DNA of 20,207 bases from a virus. This document shows, in pieces, positions 13,449 through 20,207 of the stretch (position 1 is its first letter; every line of letters starts with the position of its first letter). The notes under the pieces were generated by a model, which did no database searches, was not told the origin of the DNA, and saw nothing but the letters and a program-made list of their open reading frames with translations. The stretch covers positions 1-20,207 of IMG/VR virus record IMGVR_UViG_3300027859_000458; one strand, 5' to 3'. A program made the translations under genes and the position numbers.

Positions 13449-15296
13449 CTAAAGTATATCACCCTTGTATCTTTGCGACCATATAGTCAAACTGTACTTT
13501 GTGCCCTCCGTAAGCTCTACACATTCGTGTGGGTGTGTAACTTGTCCTGGGAATAAAAGCAGTTTACCTACAGGTATATCAGCATTGTTTATGCCTTGTC
13601 TAGGAAAAACTAACTCACCCCCTTTATAGTTTTTATTTAATTTAACAGAACCAGTTACGTGTGAAGAGTCGTGGTGTAGTCCTAGTTTTGTTTGTGAGTC
13701 TGTAGAATACCTAAGCATAAAAGCATCTCTTACACCTTCTACTACAATAGGACTCCAGTACTTTTCTATTATAGGTTTTACATGTTCTTGCCAATGCTTT
13801 TCTAATTCTTCGTATAAACCTAACTGTTTTAGTCTTATTTCTTGGGCAGGGTAAGTATCTAAAGGAAGACTTTGCCACTCTCCATGTTGTTCTGCTATTT
13901 CTACCATTCGTTGACATTGATGTTCCGACATAAAATCTACAACAATCATGTCTTTATCTATAACTTCATAGTCATGAGTAGGTGTGTGAAAAAGATTTTG
14001 CGGCTTTGCATACATTTGATCGTAAATACGCTCAAAATGGACCTTAGCATTATCATCGCCATTACCATGATATATACAAGGGCAACAAGTAGTCTCTTGG
14101 TTCCATAATTGTTCACCTAACATAGTTATCTTAGGCTCATGACACTGGAATATATAAGCTTCTATATCTAACCCTATGTCATAAATACCTTCTAGATAGG
14201 CTTGTTGATAAAAAAGTTGGTCATCTTGATGGTCTTCTATAGGCCCATGTTCAAGTATTTTTTTTAGTTCTCCCACTTCTCCTATAAATGTACCGGAATT
14301 AAGATACCTATACCTGGTATGCGAAGACGGAAACTGATTGCCTAAACTAGGGTCTGGCCAACATATTTCTTCTGCGGCAAAAAGTACTTTATGTCCCATG
14401 TCTAAGTATCTTTCTTTGATGGTTTCTAATTTATCTGCATAAAAAACGTCGTACGAATCTGTAAAGAGTAAAATGTCCGTGTCCGGGAGCTTTCCTATGT
14501 TATCTTTTACTATGTTTACTTTTTGACCGCCGCCTGGACCTGTCATGTCTGAGCCTCTCCACTCAACACCAAACCCCCAATTGTCAATTGATATATTATG
14601 TTTTGCTGCAGATTGGTACAATTTTTTCATTTTGTTAACATCTGTGCCTATAGTTACTACGTGTATTGTCATATCTCTCCTATCGTTACGTATGTCAGAG
14701 GGTAGCACATCCCTAGTAGCTTGATTACAAGAGTCTTTTTGTAATGCAAGCGCCATAAGACTAGCTTCTCTAATTTGTTCAGGTATGTACTCATCTACTG
14801 GTATTATACCTTCTTCCATTATATTAGTATTTAAAAGCTTTCGAGCACCTTTAGGTGATATAACATACGCTGTTGTGTTGTATGGATACCAAGGTCTTTC
14901 TAGCCTATCAGATACTTTTATAGTACTTTCTGGTTCGTTTTCATTGCGTTGTAAGTACAGGAAATCCCAGTACTTTATAGTATGGTCATAAAAAGGTTCA
15001 TCCCATTCATTTACATTTATTATGGCATCATCCTCTATTACATATATAGGTTCATCTAACTCTACACATTTCTCCCACATTTTTCTATGCGATAAAAAAC
15101 AAGCTACTTCTGTAGGTACAATACCTCTATCTTGAAATGGGTCTACCCACCCTGGCCTAGTCTTATACCAAGATAAATCTTGATTTAAGCCATCAACAGC
15201 TTCTACAAACGTGTAGTCTTCTAATGTTGTATTTTTTTCTATAAAATGCTGTTTGCGTTCAGGTCTATCTTTTAAATTAATTACAAATTTTTTCAT
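13449..15296 (-). CDS. GT25 + PLOD-type glycosyltransferase + lysyl-hydroxylase-like 2OG oxygenase fusion
   Basis: A 615-residue protein of three parts. (1) Residues 1-200: GT25 family, with FVINLKDRPERK, CFLSHRKMWEKC, the acidic site VIEDDA (86-91) and AYVISPKGARKL; GT25 includes human collagen hydroxylysine galactosyltransferase as well as LPS enzymes. (2) Residues 210-430: LH3/PLOD-type glycosyltransferase, with LLFTDSYDVFYA (D280, D283), FAAEEICWPDPSL, LNSGTFIGEV, DDQLFYQQ and YHGNG (H410); these match the metal and UDP-sugar residues of LH3 (D112, D115, H253). (3) Residues 440-610: a 2OG-Fe(II) dioxygenase, with HHD (H541, D543), THPHE (H590) and K600 ten residues later; human LH3 has Arg there, prolyl hydroxylases have Lys. 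The likely role is lysine hydroxylation and glycosylation of the nearby collagen-like fibre. An alternative is sugar modification of LPS. Confidence 0.88.
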   Translation of the reverse strand: MKKFVINLKDRPERKQHFIEKNTTLEDYTFVEAVDGLNQDLSWYKTRPGWVDPFQDRGIVPTEVACFLSHRKMWEKCVELDEPIYVIEDDAIINVNEWDEPFYDHTIKYWDFLYLQRNENEPESTIKVSDRLERPWYPYNTTAYVISPKGARKLLNTNIMEEGIIPVDEYIPEQIREASLMALALQKDSCNQATRDVLPSDIRNDRRDMTIHVVTIGTDVNKMKKLYQSAAKHNISIDNWGFGVEWRGSDMTGPGGGQKVNIVKDNIGKLPDTDILLFTDSYDVFYADKLETIKERYLDMGHKVLFAAEEICWPDPSLGNQFPSSHTRYRYLNSGTFIGEVGELKKILEHGPIEDHQDDQLFYQQAYLEGIYDIGLDIEAYIFQCHEPKITMLGEQLWNQETTCCPCIYHGNGDDNAKVHFERIYDQMYAKPQNLFHTPTHDYEVIDKDMIVVDFMSEHQCQRMVEIAEQHGEWQSLPLDTYPAQEIRLKQLGLYEELEKHWQEHVKPIIEKYWSPIVVEGVRDAFMLRYSTDSQTKLGLHHDSSHVTGSVKLNKNYKGGELVFPRQGINNADIPVGKLLLFPGQVTHPHECVELTEGTKYSLTIWSQRYKGDIL

Positions 15297-15772
15297 TAGT
15301 TAAACTCTGTAGCTACTTCTATATCATAGTTCCAAGAATTTATATTCATAGATACTCTTTCTCCACTTTGTATAGGTGTAACTTTGTGCTCTAGTGCAGG
15401 GCCAAACATGACAAGTCTATTTGACACTGGTGTTATACGCATATTGTTTTTAAATATAAGTTCTCCCCCTACTAAGTCTTTTACATGTGGGTAAAAAACT
15501 ATAGAACAAATAGGAAAATGACTTTGTCCTGTTTTAAAAAACGTTTGTTCATCTCTATCTTTGTGCCAGTCGGGCATACCATTTCTGTGGAACCATATGT
15601 CATACCCTACTTGGCTATCAAAATTAAAGTAATTAGCTGCTGTATTCATCAAACGCCTAGCAACTATGGCATTATCATGCTCTTCTTCTTTCTTAAAATA
15701 AGCATGTTTGTTTTCGTTATTTATAGTTTCTAAAGTTTGAGGGTAAAAAACTTTGTCTATTATTATAATCAT
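15296..15772 (-). CDS. 2OG-Fe(II) oxygenase (small)
   Basis: A 158-residue protein. The metal ligands are H70-x-D72 in WHKDRDE and H129 in LEHKV, with R139 ten residues later to bind 2-oxoglutarate. GGELIF (102-107) is the usual strand before the second His. The fold is complete for a minimal prolyl-hydroxylase-like dioxygenase. It starts as ATGA over the stop of the other small oxygenase and ends as TAATG into the triple-domain enzyme, so three oxygenase domains are encoded back to back. The substrate is unknown; virion protein side chains are a candidate given the operon. Confidence 0.88.
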   Translation of the reverse strand: MIIIIDKVFYPQTLETINNENKHAYFKKEEEHDNAIVARRLMNTAANYFNFDSQVGYDIWFHRNGMPDWHKDRDEQTFFKTGQSHFPICSIVFYPHVKDLVGGELIFKNNMRITPVSNRLVMFGPALEHKVTPIQSGERVSMNINSWNYDIEVATEFN

Positions 15773-16329
15773 TTAAACTTCGGTCCTTCTATCCAGGCTA
15801 CTAAAGATTTACGCACGCCACTAGTTACTGGTTTTACTGTATGTCTTATAGGGGAAGGAAAACAAAACACAGTGCCACGTTGTTTTAGTTCTGTTGGGTC
15901 AGGCTGTTCGTATTGATTTTCTAATAAAAACTCTCCACCCTTGTATTCTGATGGGTCACTTAATTGAATAATTACACTTATTTTTCTGTCATATGCATTT
16001 TGTCCTGCCCAAAATGTATCAAAGTGCCAATCATAATGGCCTTGATCAGTGCCTTTGTATATGGTGTATTGGATGTCTTGTAGATAATTAATATCAAAAC
16101 CAAACGCATTCCTATTGGCTGTAGCTGCATAATTATAGATTAAGTCTTTTATCCAATCTATTCCCCCAACCCAACGTATTTCGGACTTTCTAATATTGCT
16201 ATCTACTAAATTTTCAGATTGTCCACCTACTGTAGCTTCCATAGGTGCTAGTTGTTCGCATTCTTGTATAATTTTGTTGCATGTTGTAGGACTAATATCT
16301 CTAGCCCACATTTGCCATAATTGATTCAT
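15769..16329 (-). CDS. 2OG-Fe(II) oxygenase (prolyl-4-hydroxylase/PKHD-like)
   Basis: A 186-residue protein. YDWHFDTFW carries H102 and D104; IRHTV carries H163; R173 (SGVRKSL) is the 2-oxoglutarate residue, again ten after the His. YKGGEFLLE (129-137) precedes them. Similar oxygenases are frequent in marine T4-like phages, where their substrates are mostly unknown. A very strong ribosome site (AGGAGGTG) lies just upstream, suggesting high expression. Its neighbours are the collagen-like fibre and lysozyme-like genes on one side and two more oxygenase genes on the other. Confidence 0.9.
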   Translation of the reverse strand: MNQLWQMWARDISPTTCNKIIQECEQLAPMEATVGGQSENLVDSNIRKSEIRWVGGIDWIKDLIYNYAATANRNAFGFDINYLQDIQYTIYKGTDQGHYDWHFDTFWAGQNAYDRKISVIIQLSDPSEYKGGEFLLENQYEQPDPTELKQRGTVFCFPSPIRHTVKPVTSGVRKSLVAWIEGPKFK

Positions 16330-16331
16330 AA

Positions 16332-16339
16332 CACCTCCT
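16332..16339 (-). promoter_or_regulatory. Strong ribosome binding site of the first 2OG oxygenase
   Basis: AGGAGGTG, with its AGGAGG core four bases before ATG 16329, in the short gap after the lysozyme-like gene. It is among the best Shine-Dalgarno matches seen in the window. Confidence 0.8.
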
Positions 16340-16343
16340 GTGC

Positions 16344-16919
16344 TTATACTTGTTTAAGTCTTTTGCCTATTAACTTCCTATCAGCAGCTAATTCCTCCAT
16401 GTTTCTAATCATATTGTAGTCTACAGACGCTATATTTTTGTTATCTTTTTCCTTTTGATAATCTCTTAAAGAACCACTTACTGCTTCCATACGACCTATA
16501 ACACCAGAGTCTTTACCGCCAGAATCTCTTACACCTCTAACCCTTCTATACTCATCATTGTTTAAAAACTCATCAGCTGCTTTGCCATATTCACCTTCGT
16601 TTATTAAAGATACTGTATTGGGGCTTTGGCGTACTGAACCCCTGTAATACTCACTAAATAAATTAATTTGTAGTTCTTCTGGCATATTATTAAAATCAGG
16701 TATAAGTCTTTGTATTTCTGCCAATCTAACGTCTACATCGTTTCCTAAATATTGTTCTGCTTGTTCTTGTGTAATAATTTTTTCTGGGTCTACCATGTTT
16801 CCATAGCGCCCATAACCTACAGTATGAAATTGTTCGCCTTCACGTTGATAAGGTTCTAAACGTAACCCTTCTTCTTCTCGTATATTAGATAATATTTTAC
16901 TTCTTGTGTCCGGACTCAT
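16344..16919 (-). CDS. Lysozyme-like (GH24-related) protein with altered active site
   Basis: A 191-residue protein. The N-terminus resembles phage lysozymes: [26 protein letters not shown] (in two parts, Glu17 and Thr33), [10 protein letters not shown], and a later [12 protein letters not shown] and GVIGRME. Glu17 aligns with the catalytic Glu, but the position nine residues on, Asp20 in T4 lysozyme, is Arg26, with Glu27 next to it; the Thr is shifted by one. It may therefore use Glu27, be a divergent tail-associated lysozyme, or be a non-catalytic wall-binding protein. There is no signal peptide. It overlaps the collagen-like fibre gene by 23 bases, which suggests a virion rather than a lysis role. 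Confidence 0.7.
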   Translation of the reverse strand: MSPDTRSKILSNIREEEGLRLEPYQREGEQFHTVGYGRYGNMVDPEKIITQEQAEQYLGNDVDVRLAEIQRLIPDFNNMPEELQINLFSEYYRGSVRQSPNTVSLINEGEYGKAADEFLNNDEYRRVRGVRDSGGKDSGVIGRMEAVSGSLRDYQKEKDNKNIASVDYNMIRNMEELAADRKLIGKRLKQV

Positions 16920-19900
16920 ATAACTCTTTTATTGCCTCAATGATTAATGGTATAAGTTTATCGTACCATATTGTTAAATATTGATCGTCGATTGGAGCTT
17001 CTGTTATAACTTCTGGTAGTATCTTTTTCACTTCTTGTGCACTTAGACCTACTTGACGTCTGTCATTGTCATAACCTAACTCTTTAGCTAGTTCATTTTC
17101 TTTATAGTAATAACCACTTAAAGCTAATACTTTTTCTAACGCATTATCTATCTTACCTTCAAACTCTTTTAGTCTTTCATCGGAGTAGTAAGCAGTAATG
17201 TTATTTGTAGCTCTTATTTCACCAGCTGTACCACTACCTGCAGTACCCGCACCTAAGCTGTTAACTTGTGCGTTTGAGTTAGTTGAGAAACCGCCTGATG
17301 GCCCTGTAGGTCCAGTTGGCCCTGTAGGTCCAGTTGGCCCTGTACCACCACTTCCACCTGCAGCACCTTTTTGCCCTTTTGGCCCTGTACCACCTGTAGG
17401 TCCAGTTCCGCCACCTGGCCCTGTAGGCCCAGTTGGTCCTGTTGGGCCTCCTGATCCTGTAGCACCTTTTTGTCCTTTTGGCCCTGTACCACCTGTAGGT
17501 CCAGTTCCACCGCCTGGTCCTGTTGGGCCTGTAGGTCCAGTTGGTCCTGTTCCACCTGTACCACCTGCAGCTCCTTTTTGTCCTTTTGGTCCCGTGCCAC
17601 CTGTTGATCCGCCTGGCCCTGTAGGACCCGTTGGTCCTGTTGGCCCAGTTCCACCTGTAGCTCCTTTTTGCCCTTTAGCTCCTGCACTTCCACCCGGACC
17701 TGTTGGTCCTGTAGGACCCGTTGGTCCACCTGCTCCAGTTGCTCCTTTAGCACCTGCTGATCCGCCTGGTCCTGTAGGACCTGTAGGACCTGTTGATCCA
17801 CCTGCCCCTGTAGCACCTTTAGCACCTGCCGATCCGCCTGGGCCTGTTGGTCCTGTAGGGCCTGTTGCACCAGCAGCTCCTTTTTGTCCTTTAGCTCCTG
17901 CTGAGCCGCCTGGACCCGTTGATCCTGTTGGGCCTGTTGGCCCGCCTGCTCCAGTTGCTCCTTTAGCTCCAGCACTTCCGTCTGATCCTGCTGGACCTGT
18001 AGGTCCTGTAGGTCCTGTTGACCCGCCTGCACCAGTTGCGCCTTTAGCCCCTGCTGATCCACCTGGTCCTGTTGGGCCTGTTGGGCCTGTAGGTCCTGTA
18101 CCACCTGTGGCTCCTTTTTGTCCTTTAGCTCCTGCACTTCCGCCTGGGCCTGTTGGGCCTGTAGGGCCTGTTGGACCCCCTGCGCCAGTTGCACCTTTGT
18201 CTCCATCACTTCCGTCTGATCCTGCTGGTCCAGTTGGACCTGTTGGGCCTGTTGAACCGCCTGAACCAGTTGCGCCTTTGTCTCCTGCTGAACCTCCTGG
18301 GCCTGTCGGACCGGTAGGTCCGGTCGGTCCCGTACCCCCAACTTCACCTTTTTGTCCTTTTGCCCCTGCTGATCCACCTGGTCCTGTTGGGCCAGTAGGT
18401 CCTGTTGAACCGCCTGCTCCAGTTGCACCTTTAGCACCTGCTGAACCATCACTACCATCGCTACCTGCTGGTCCAGTTGGACCCGTTGGGCCTGCAGCTC
18501 CTGTAGCCCCTTTGTCTCCGGCTGAGCCTCCTGGTCCTGTTGGTCCAGTTGGGCCTGTTGAACCCCCTGCGCCAGTTGCTCCTTTGTCTCCTGTTGGTCC
18601 TGTTGGGCCTGTGCCACCTGTTGGACCTGTTCCACCAGTAGCTCCTTTAGCTCCCTGAGGACCTGTAGGTCCAGTAGGGCCTTGTATTGATCCACCACTT
18701 ACCCACTGTGAACCATCCCAAATATGTAAACTATCATCTGCTTGTACTATATAGGCATCACCTTTTGTGTTGCCTGAACTTGGTAAAGCGCCTGTATTAG
18801 CAACATTACCTTCCATAGTAATACCAGTACCTGTACTACCTGTTGGCCCGCCTGCTCCAGTTGCACCTTTAGCTCCTTGTGGGCCAGTTGGACCTGTAGG
18901 ACCTGTAGGACCTCCTGCTCCAGTTGCACCTTTATCTCCATCGGAACCATCACTACCCCCTGCACCAGTAGCTCCTTTATCTCCTGTCGGGCCTGTTGGA
19001 CCTGTGCCACCTGTCGGACCTGTCGGACCTGTACCACCTACTTCACCTTTTTGACCTTTAGCCCCTGCTGAACCACCAGCACCCGTAGGTCCTGTAGGGC
19101 CTGTCGGACCTGTTGGACCAGCTGCGCCTGTTGCGCCTTTGTCTCCATCACTACCATCACTACCAGCAGAACCCCCTGGACCTGTTGGACCAGTGCTACC
19201 TACTTCACCTTTTTGACCTTTAGCCCCTGCTGAACCAGTTGGGCCTGTTGGACCTGTTGGACCCGTTGGTCCTGAAGGGCCTGTTGGGCCTGCTGAACCA
19301 CCAGCACCTGTAGCTCCTTTGTCTCCTGCACTTCCCCCTGGACCTGTTGGGCCGCTTGGGCCTGTTGGACCTGTACCACCTGTAGCCCCTTTGTCTCCTG
19401 TAGGACCAGTTGGGCCTGTAGAACCAGTTGGACCTGTTGGTCCGCCCGCACCTGTGGCTCCTTTTGCGCCATCTGAACCATCACCACCTGCTGGACCGCT
19501 TGGGCCTGTAGCTCCTATTTCGCCTTTTTGGCCTTTAGCACCTGTAGGACCTGTTGGACCGGATGGACCAGTTGGTCCTGTAGAACCTCCTGGGCCTGTA
19601 GGACCACCAGCACCTGTAGCCCCTTTATCACCAGCAGCACCTCCTGGACCTGTTGGACCAGATGGACCTGTTGGACCGTCAGCGCCTGTAGCTCCTTTAT
19701 CACCAGCAGAACCAGTTGGGCCTGTTGGACCGGATGGGCCTGTTGGGCCATTAGCACCTGTAGCTCCTTTATCACCAGTAGAACCAGTTGGGCCTGAAGG
19801 GCCTACCTCACCTTTAAGTCCGCTACCTGAACCTTGCCAAGCGCCTGAACTATCTATAACTTCAGAACCACCAATTTTTACACCAGTTACGTCAATGACA

Positions 19901-20207
19901 CCTGTTTGTGAATTTCCATTGAGTTGTGGAAAAGTTTCTAAGACTGCGGCTGTTAGACGTAAGTCTACAGCATCGTTTTGGGAAAACGCACGTGCGGAAG
20001 TACCGTCTTGTGCACGTGTGACGGTAAGAGTGTTACTGCTTATTCCAGTAACCTTTACGATTTCTTTATTTGTTCCGTCATCAAACGTAACAAAAAACGA
20101 CTCTCCGCTATTTAAAGATGGGAAAACTGAACCATCTGTGACACCTATACTTGTGGCACTATTGGTTATGTTACCCGATAGGGTTGTAGTCGCATTGTTC
20201 TTAAAAA
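16897..20207 (-). CDS. Collagen-like tail fibre with S74 chaperone, 5' end cut by window edge
   Basis: Hand translation shows one open frame from the right edge to TAA at 16899-16897, 1102 residues visible; the start is outside. Order: a beta-rich fibre domain (to about 19822, with [13 protein letters not shown] and [12 protein letters not shown]), Gly-X-Y block 1 (about 110 triplets), a short non-collagen module (about 18825-18685, with GDAYIV and WDGSQW), Gly-X-Y block 2 (154 triplets), and a C-terminal domain of about 130 residues. The last contains [23 protein letters not shown] and LPEVI, the signature of the S74 / endosialidase intramolecular chaperone. In that family the chaperone trimerises the fibre and cuts itself off just before the SD Ser (codon 17184-17182). 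Typical triplets are [18 protein letters not shown] and GAT. Likely a trimeric host-contact fibre. Confidence 0.93.
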   Translation of the reverse strand, partial: FKNNATTTLSGNITNSATSIGVTDGSVFPSLNSGESFFVTFDDGTNKEIVKVTGISSNTLTVTRAQDGTSARAFSQNDAVDLRLTAAVLETFPQLNGNSQTGVIDVTGVKIGGSEVIDSSGAWQGSGSGLKGEVGPSGPTGSTGDKGATGANGPTGPSGPTGPTGSAGDKGATGADGPTGPSGPTGPGGAAGDKGATGAGGPTGPGGSTGPTGPSGPTGPTGAKGQKGEIGATGPSGPAGGDGSDGAKGATGAGGPTGPTGSTGPTGPTGDKGATGGTGPTGPSGPTGPGGSAGDKGATGAGGSAGPTGPSGPTGPTGPTGPTGSAGAKGQKGEVGSTGPTGPGGSAGSDGSDGDKGATGAAGPTGPTGPTGPTGAGGSAGAKGQKGEVGGTGPTGPTGGTGPTGPTGDKGATGAGGSDGSDGDKGATGAGGPTGPTGPTGPQGAKGATGAGGPTGSTGTGITMEGNVANTGALPSSGNTKGDAYIVQADDSLHIWDGSQWVSGGSIQGPTGPTGPQGAKGATGGTGPTGGTGPTGPTGDKGATGAGGSTGPTGPTGPGGSAGDKGATGAAGPTGPTGPAGSDGSDGSAGAKGATGAGGSTGPTGPTGPGGSAGAKGQKGEVGGTGPTGPTGPTGPGGSAGDKGATGSGGSTGPTGPTGPAGSDGSDGDKGATGAGGPTGPTGPTGPGGSAGAKGQKGATGGTGPTGPTGPTGPGGSAGAKGATGAGGSTGPTGPTGPAGSDGSAGAKGATGAGGPTGPTGSTGPGGSAGAKGQKGAAGATGPTGPTGPGGSAGAKGATGAGGSTGPTGPTGPGGSAGAKGATGAGGPTGPTGPTGPGGSAGAKGQKGATGGTGPTGPTGPTGPGGSTGGTGPKGQKGAAGGTGGTGPTGPTGPTGPGGGTGPTGGTGPKGQKGATGSGGPTGPTGPTGPGGGTGPTGGTGPKGQKGAAGGSGGTGPTGPTGPTGPTGPSGGFSTNSNAQVNSLGAGTAGSGTAGEIRATNNITAYYSDERLKEFEGKIDNALEKVLALSGYYYKENELAKELGYDNDRRQVGLSAQEVKKILPEVITEAPIDDQYLTIWYDKLIPLIIEAIKELYESGHKK
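17296..18681 (-). repeat. Collagen Gly-X-Y block 2
   Basis: 154 Gly-X-Y triplets, starting [13 protein letters not shown] and ending GPTGPSG. Longer period units recur: [19 protein letters not shown] and [10 protein letters not shown]. It holds 24 Lys, all at Y before Gly, as GAK, GDK, GPK or GQK (hand count). Confidence 0.94.
18825..19821 (-). repeat. Collagen Gly-X-Y block 1
   Basis: About 110 uninterrupted Gly-X-Y triplets, starting [13 protein letters not shown] and ending GPTGSTGTG. Every Pro read is at X, and 17 Lys are all at Y before Gly (hand count). Synonymous codons vary between copies. Confidence 0.93.

Noticed and set aside
17198-18658. Long plus-strand frame rich in Gly-Pro-Val triplets
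   Set aside because: It is the antisense shadow of the collagen repeats. Periodic GGN-CCN-ACN codons make any frame look repetitive; all neighbours are on the minus strand and no separate gene signals were seen.
16897-18816. A separate collagen gene starting at ATG 18816
   Set aside because: The frame stays open upstream of this Met all the way to the right edge with collagen sequence, so the Met is internal to the interruption module.
17253-19775. Gln/Leu-rich minus-strand frames inside the collagen region
   Set aside because: They are frame-shifted readings of the same repeats, covered by the continuous Gly-X-Y frame from the right edge to 16897.
1-20207. CRISPR arrays, tRNAs, terminators or attachment sites
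   Set aside because: The only tandem repeats seen are protein-coding; gaps between genes are at most about 15 bases, and no cloverleaf or hairpin plus T-run was noticed by eye.

Overview
The window looks like part of a tailed-phage genome, probably from a marine virus of a Gram-negative host. Every supportable gene lies on the minus strand, so transcription runs from right to left. Genes are packed with ATGA, TAATG or short overlaps, there is no intergenic stretch longer than about 15 bases, and base composition is AT-rich by eye. No tRNA, rRNA, CRISPR array, integrase or insertion sequence was seen. The host assignment is inference: lambda-J-type fibre architecture, two GH24-type lysozyme-like genes, a three-helix holin and outer-membrane (CsgG/CsgF) proteins all fit, and 2OG-Fe(II) oxygenases are common in marine phages.

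Right part (20207 to 13449): a very large collagen-like fibre gene, cut by the right edge (1102 residues visible), with two Gly-X-Y blocks (about 110 and 154 triplets) and a C-terminal S74-type self-cleaving chaperone. It is followed by a lysozyme-like gene, two small 2OG-Fe(II) oxygenases, and a 615-residue enzyme fusing a GT25 glycosyltransferase, a PLOD/LH3-type glycosyltransferase and a lysyl-hydroxylase-like 2OG-Fe(II) domain. Together these look like a phage-encoded collagen plus the enzymes to hydroxylate and glycosylate its lysines. All of about 41 lysines in the collagen blocks sit in the Y position directly before Gly, the site used by collagen lysyl hydroxylases.

Middle (13446 to 5501): two unknown genes, a newly read 52-residue membrane protein, a small tail-anchored coiled-coil protein, a T4-type lysozyme with an intact Glu/Asp/Thr triad, a 664-residue probable virion protein, and a 1155-residue J-like tail fibre/tip protein with an FnIII domain, seven DLW-type repeats and a Pro/Gly-rich tail.

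Left part (5489 to 1): a small basic protein, a thermonuclease-family nuclease, a 3TM holin and a small membrane coiled-coil protein lead into a curli-like block: CsgF, CsgG, a curlin-repeat protein, a secreted FecR-domain protein and a CHASE2 sensor. The CHASE2 gene runs off the left edge just where a class III nucleotide cyclase domain would be expected to begin.

The two candidate undescribed systems are therefore (1) a phage collagen fibre with its own lysine hydroxylation/glycosylation enzyme and (2) a phage type VIII (curli) secretion cassette joined to a FecR-CHASE2 signalling pair. I could not run searches, so novelty is not established.
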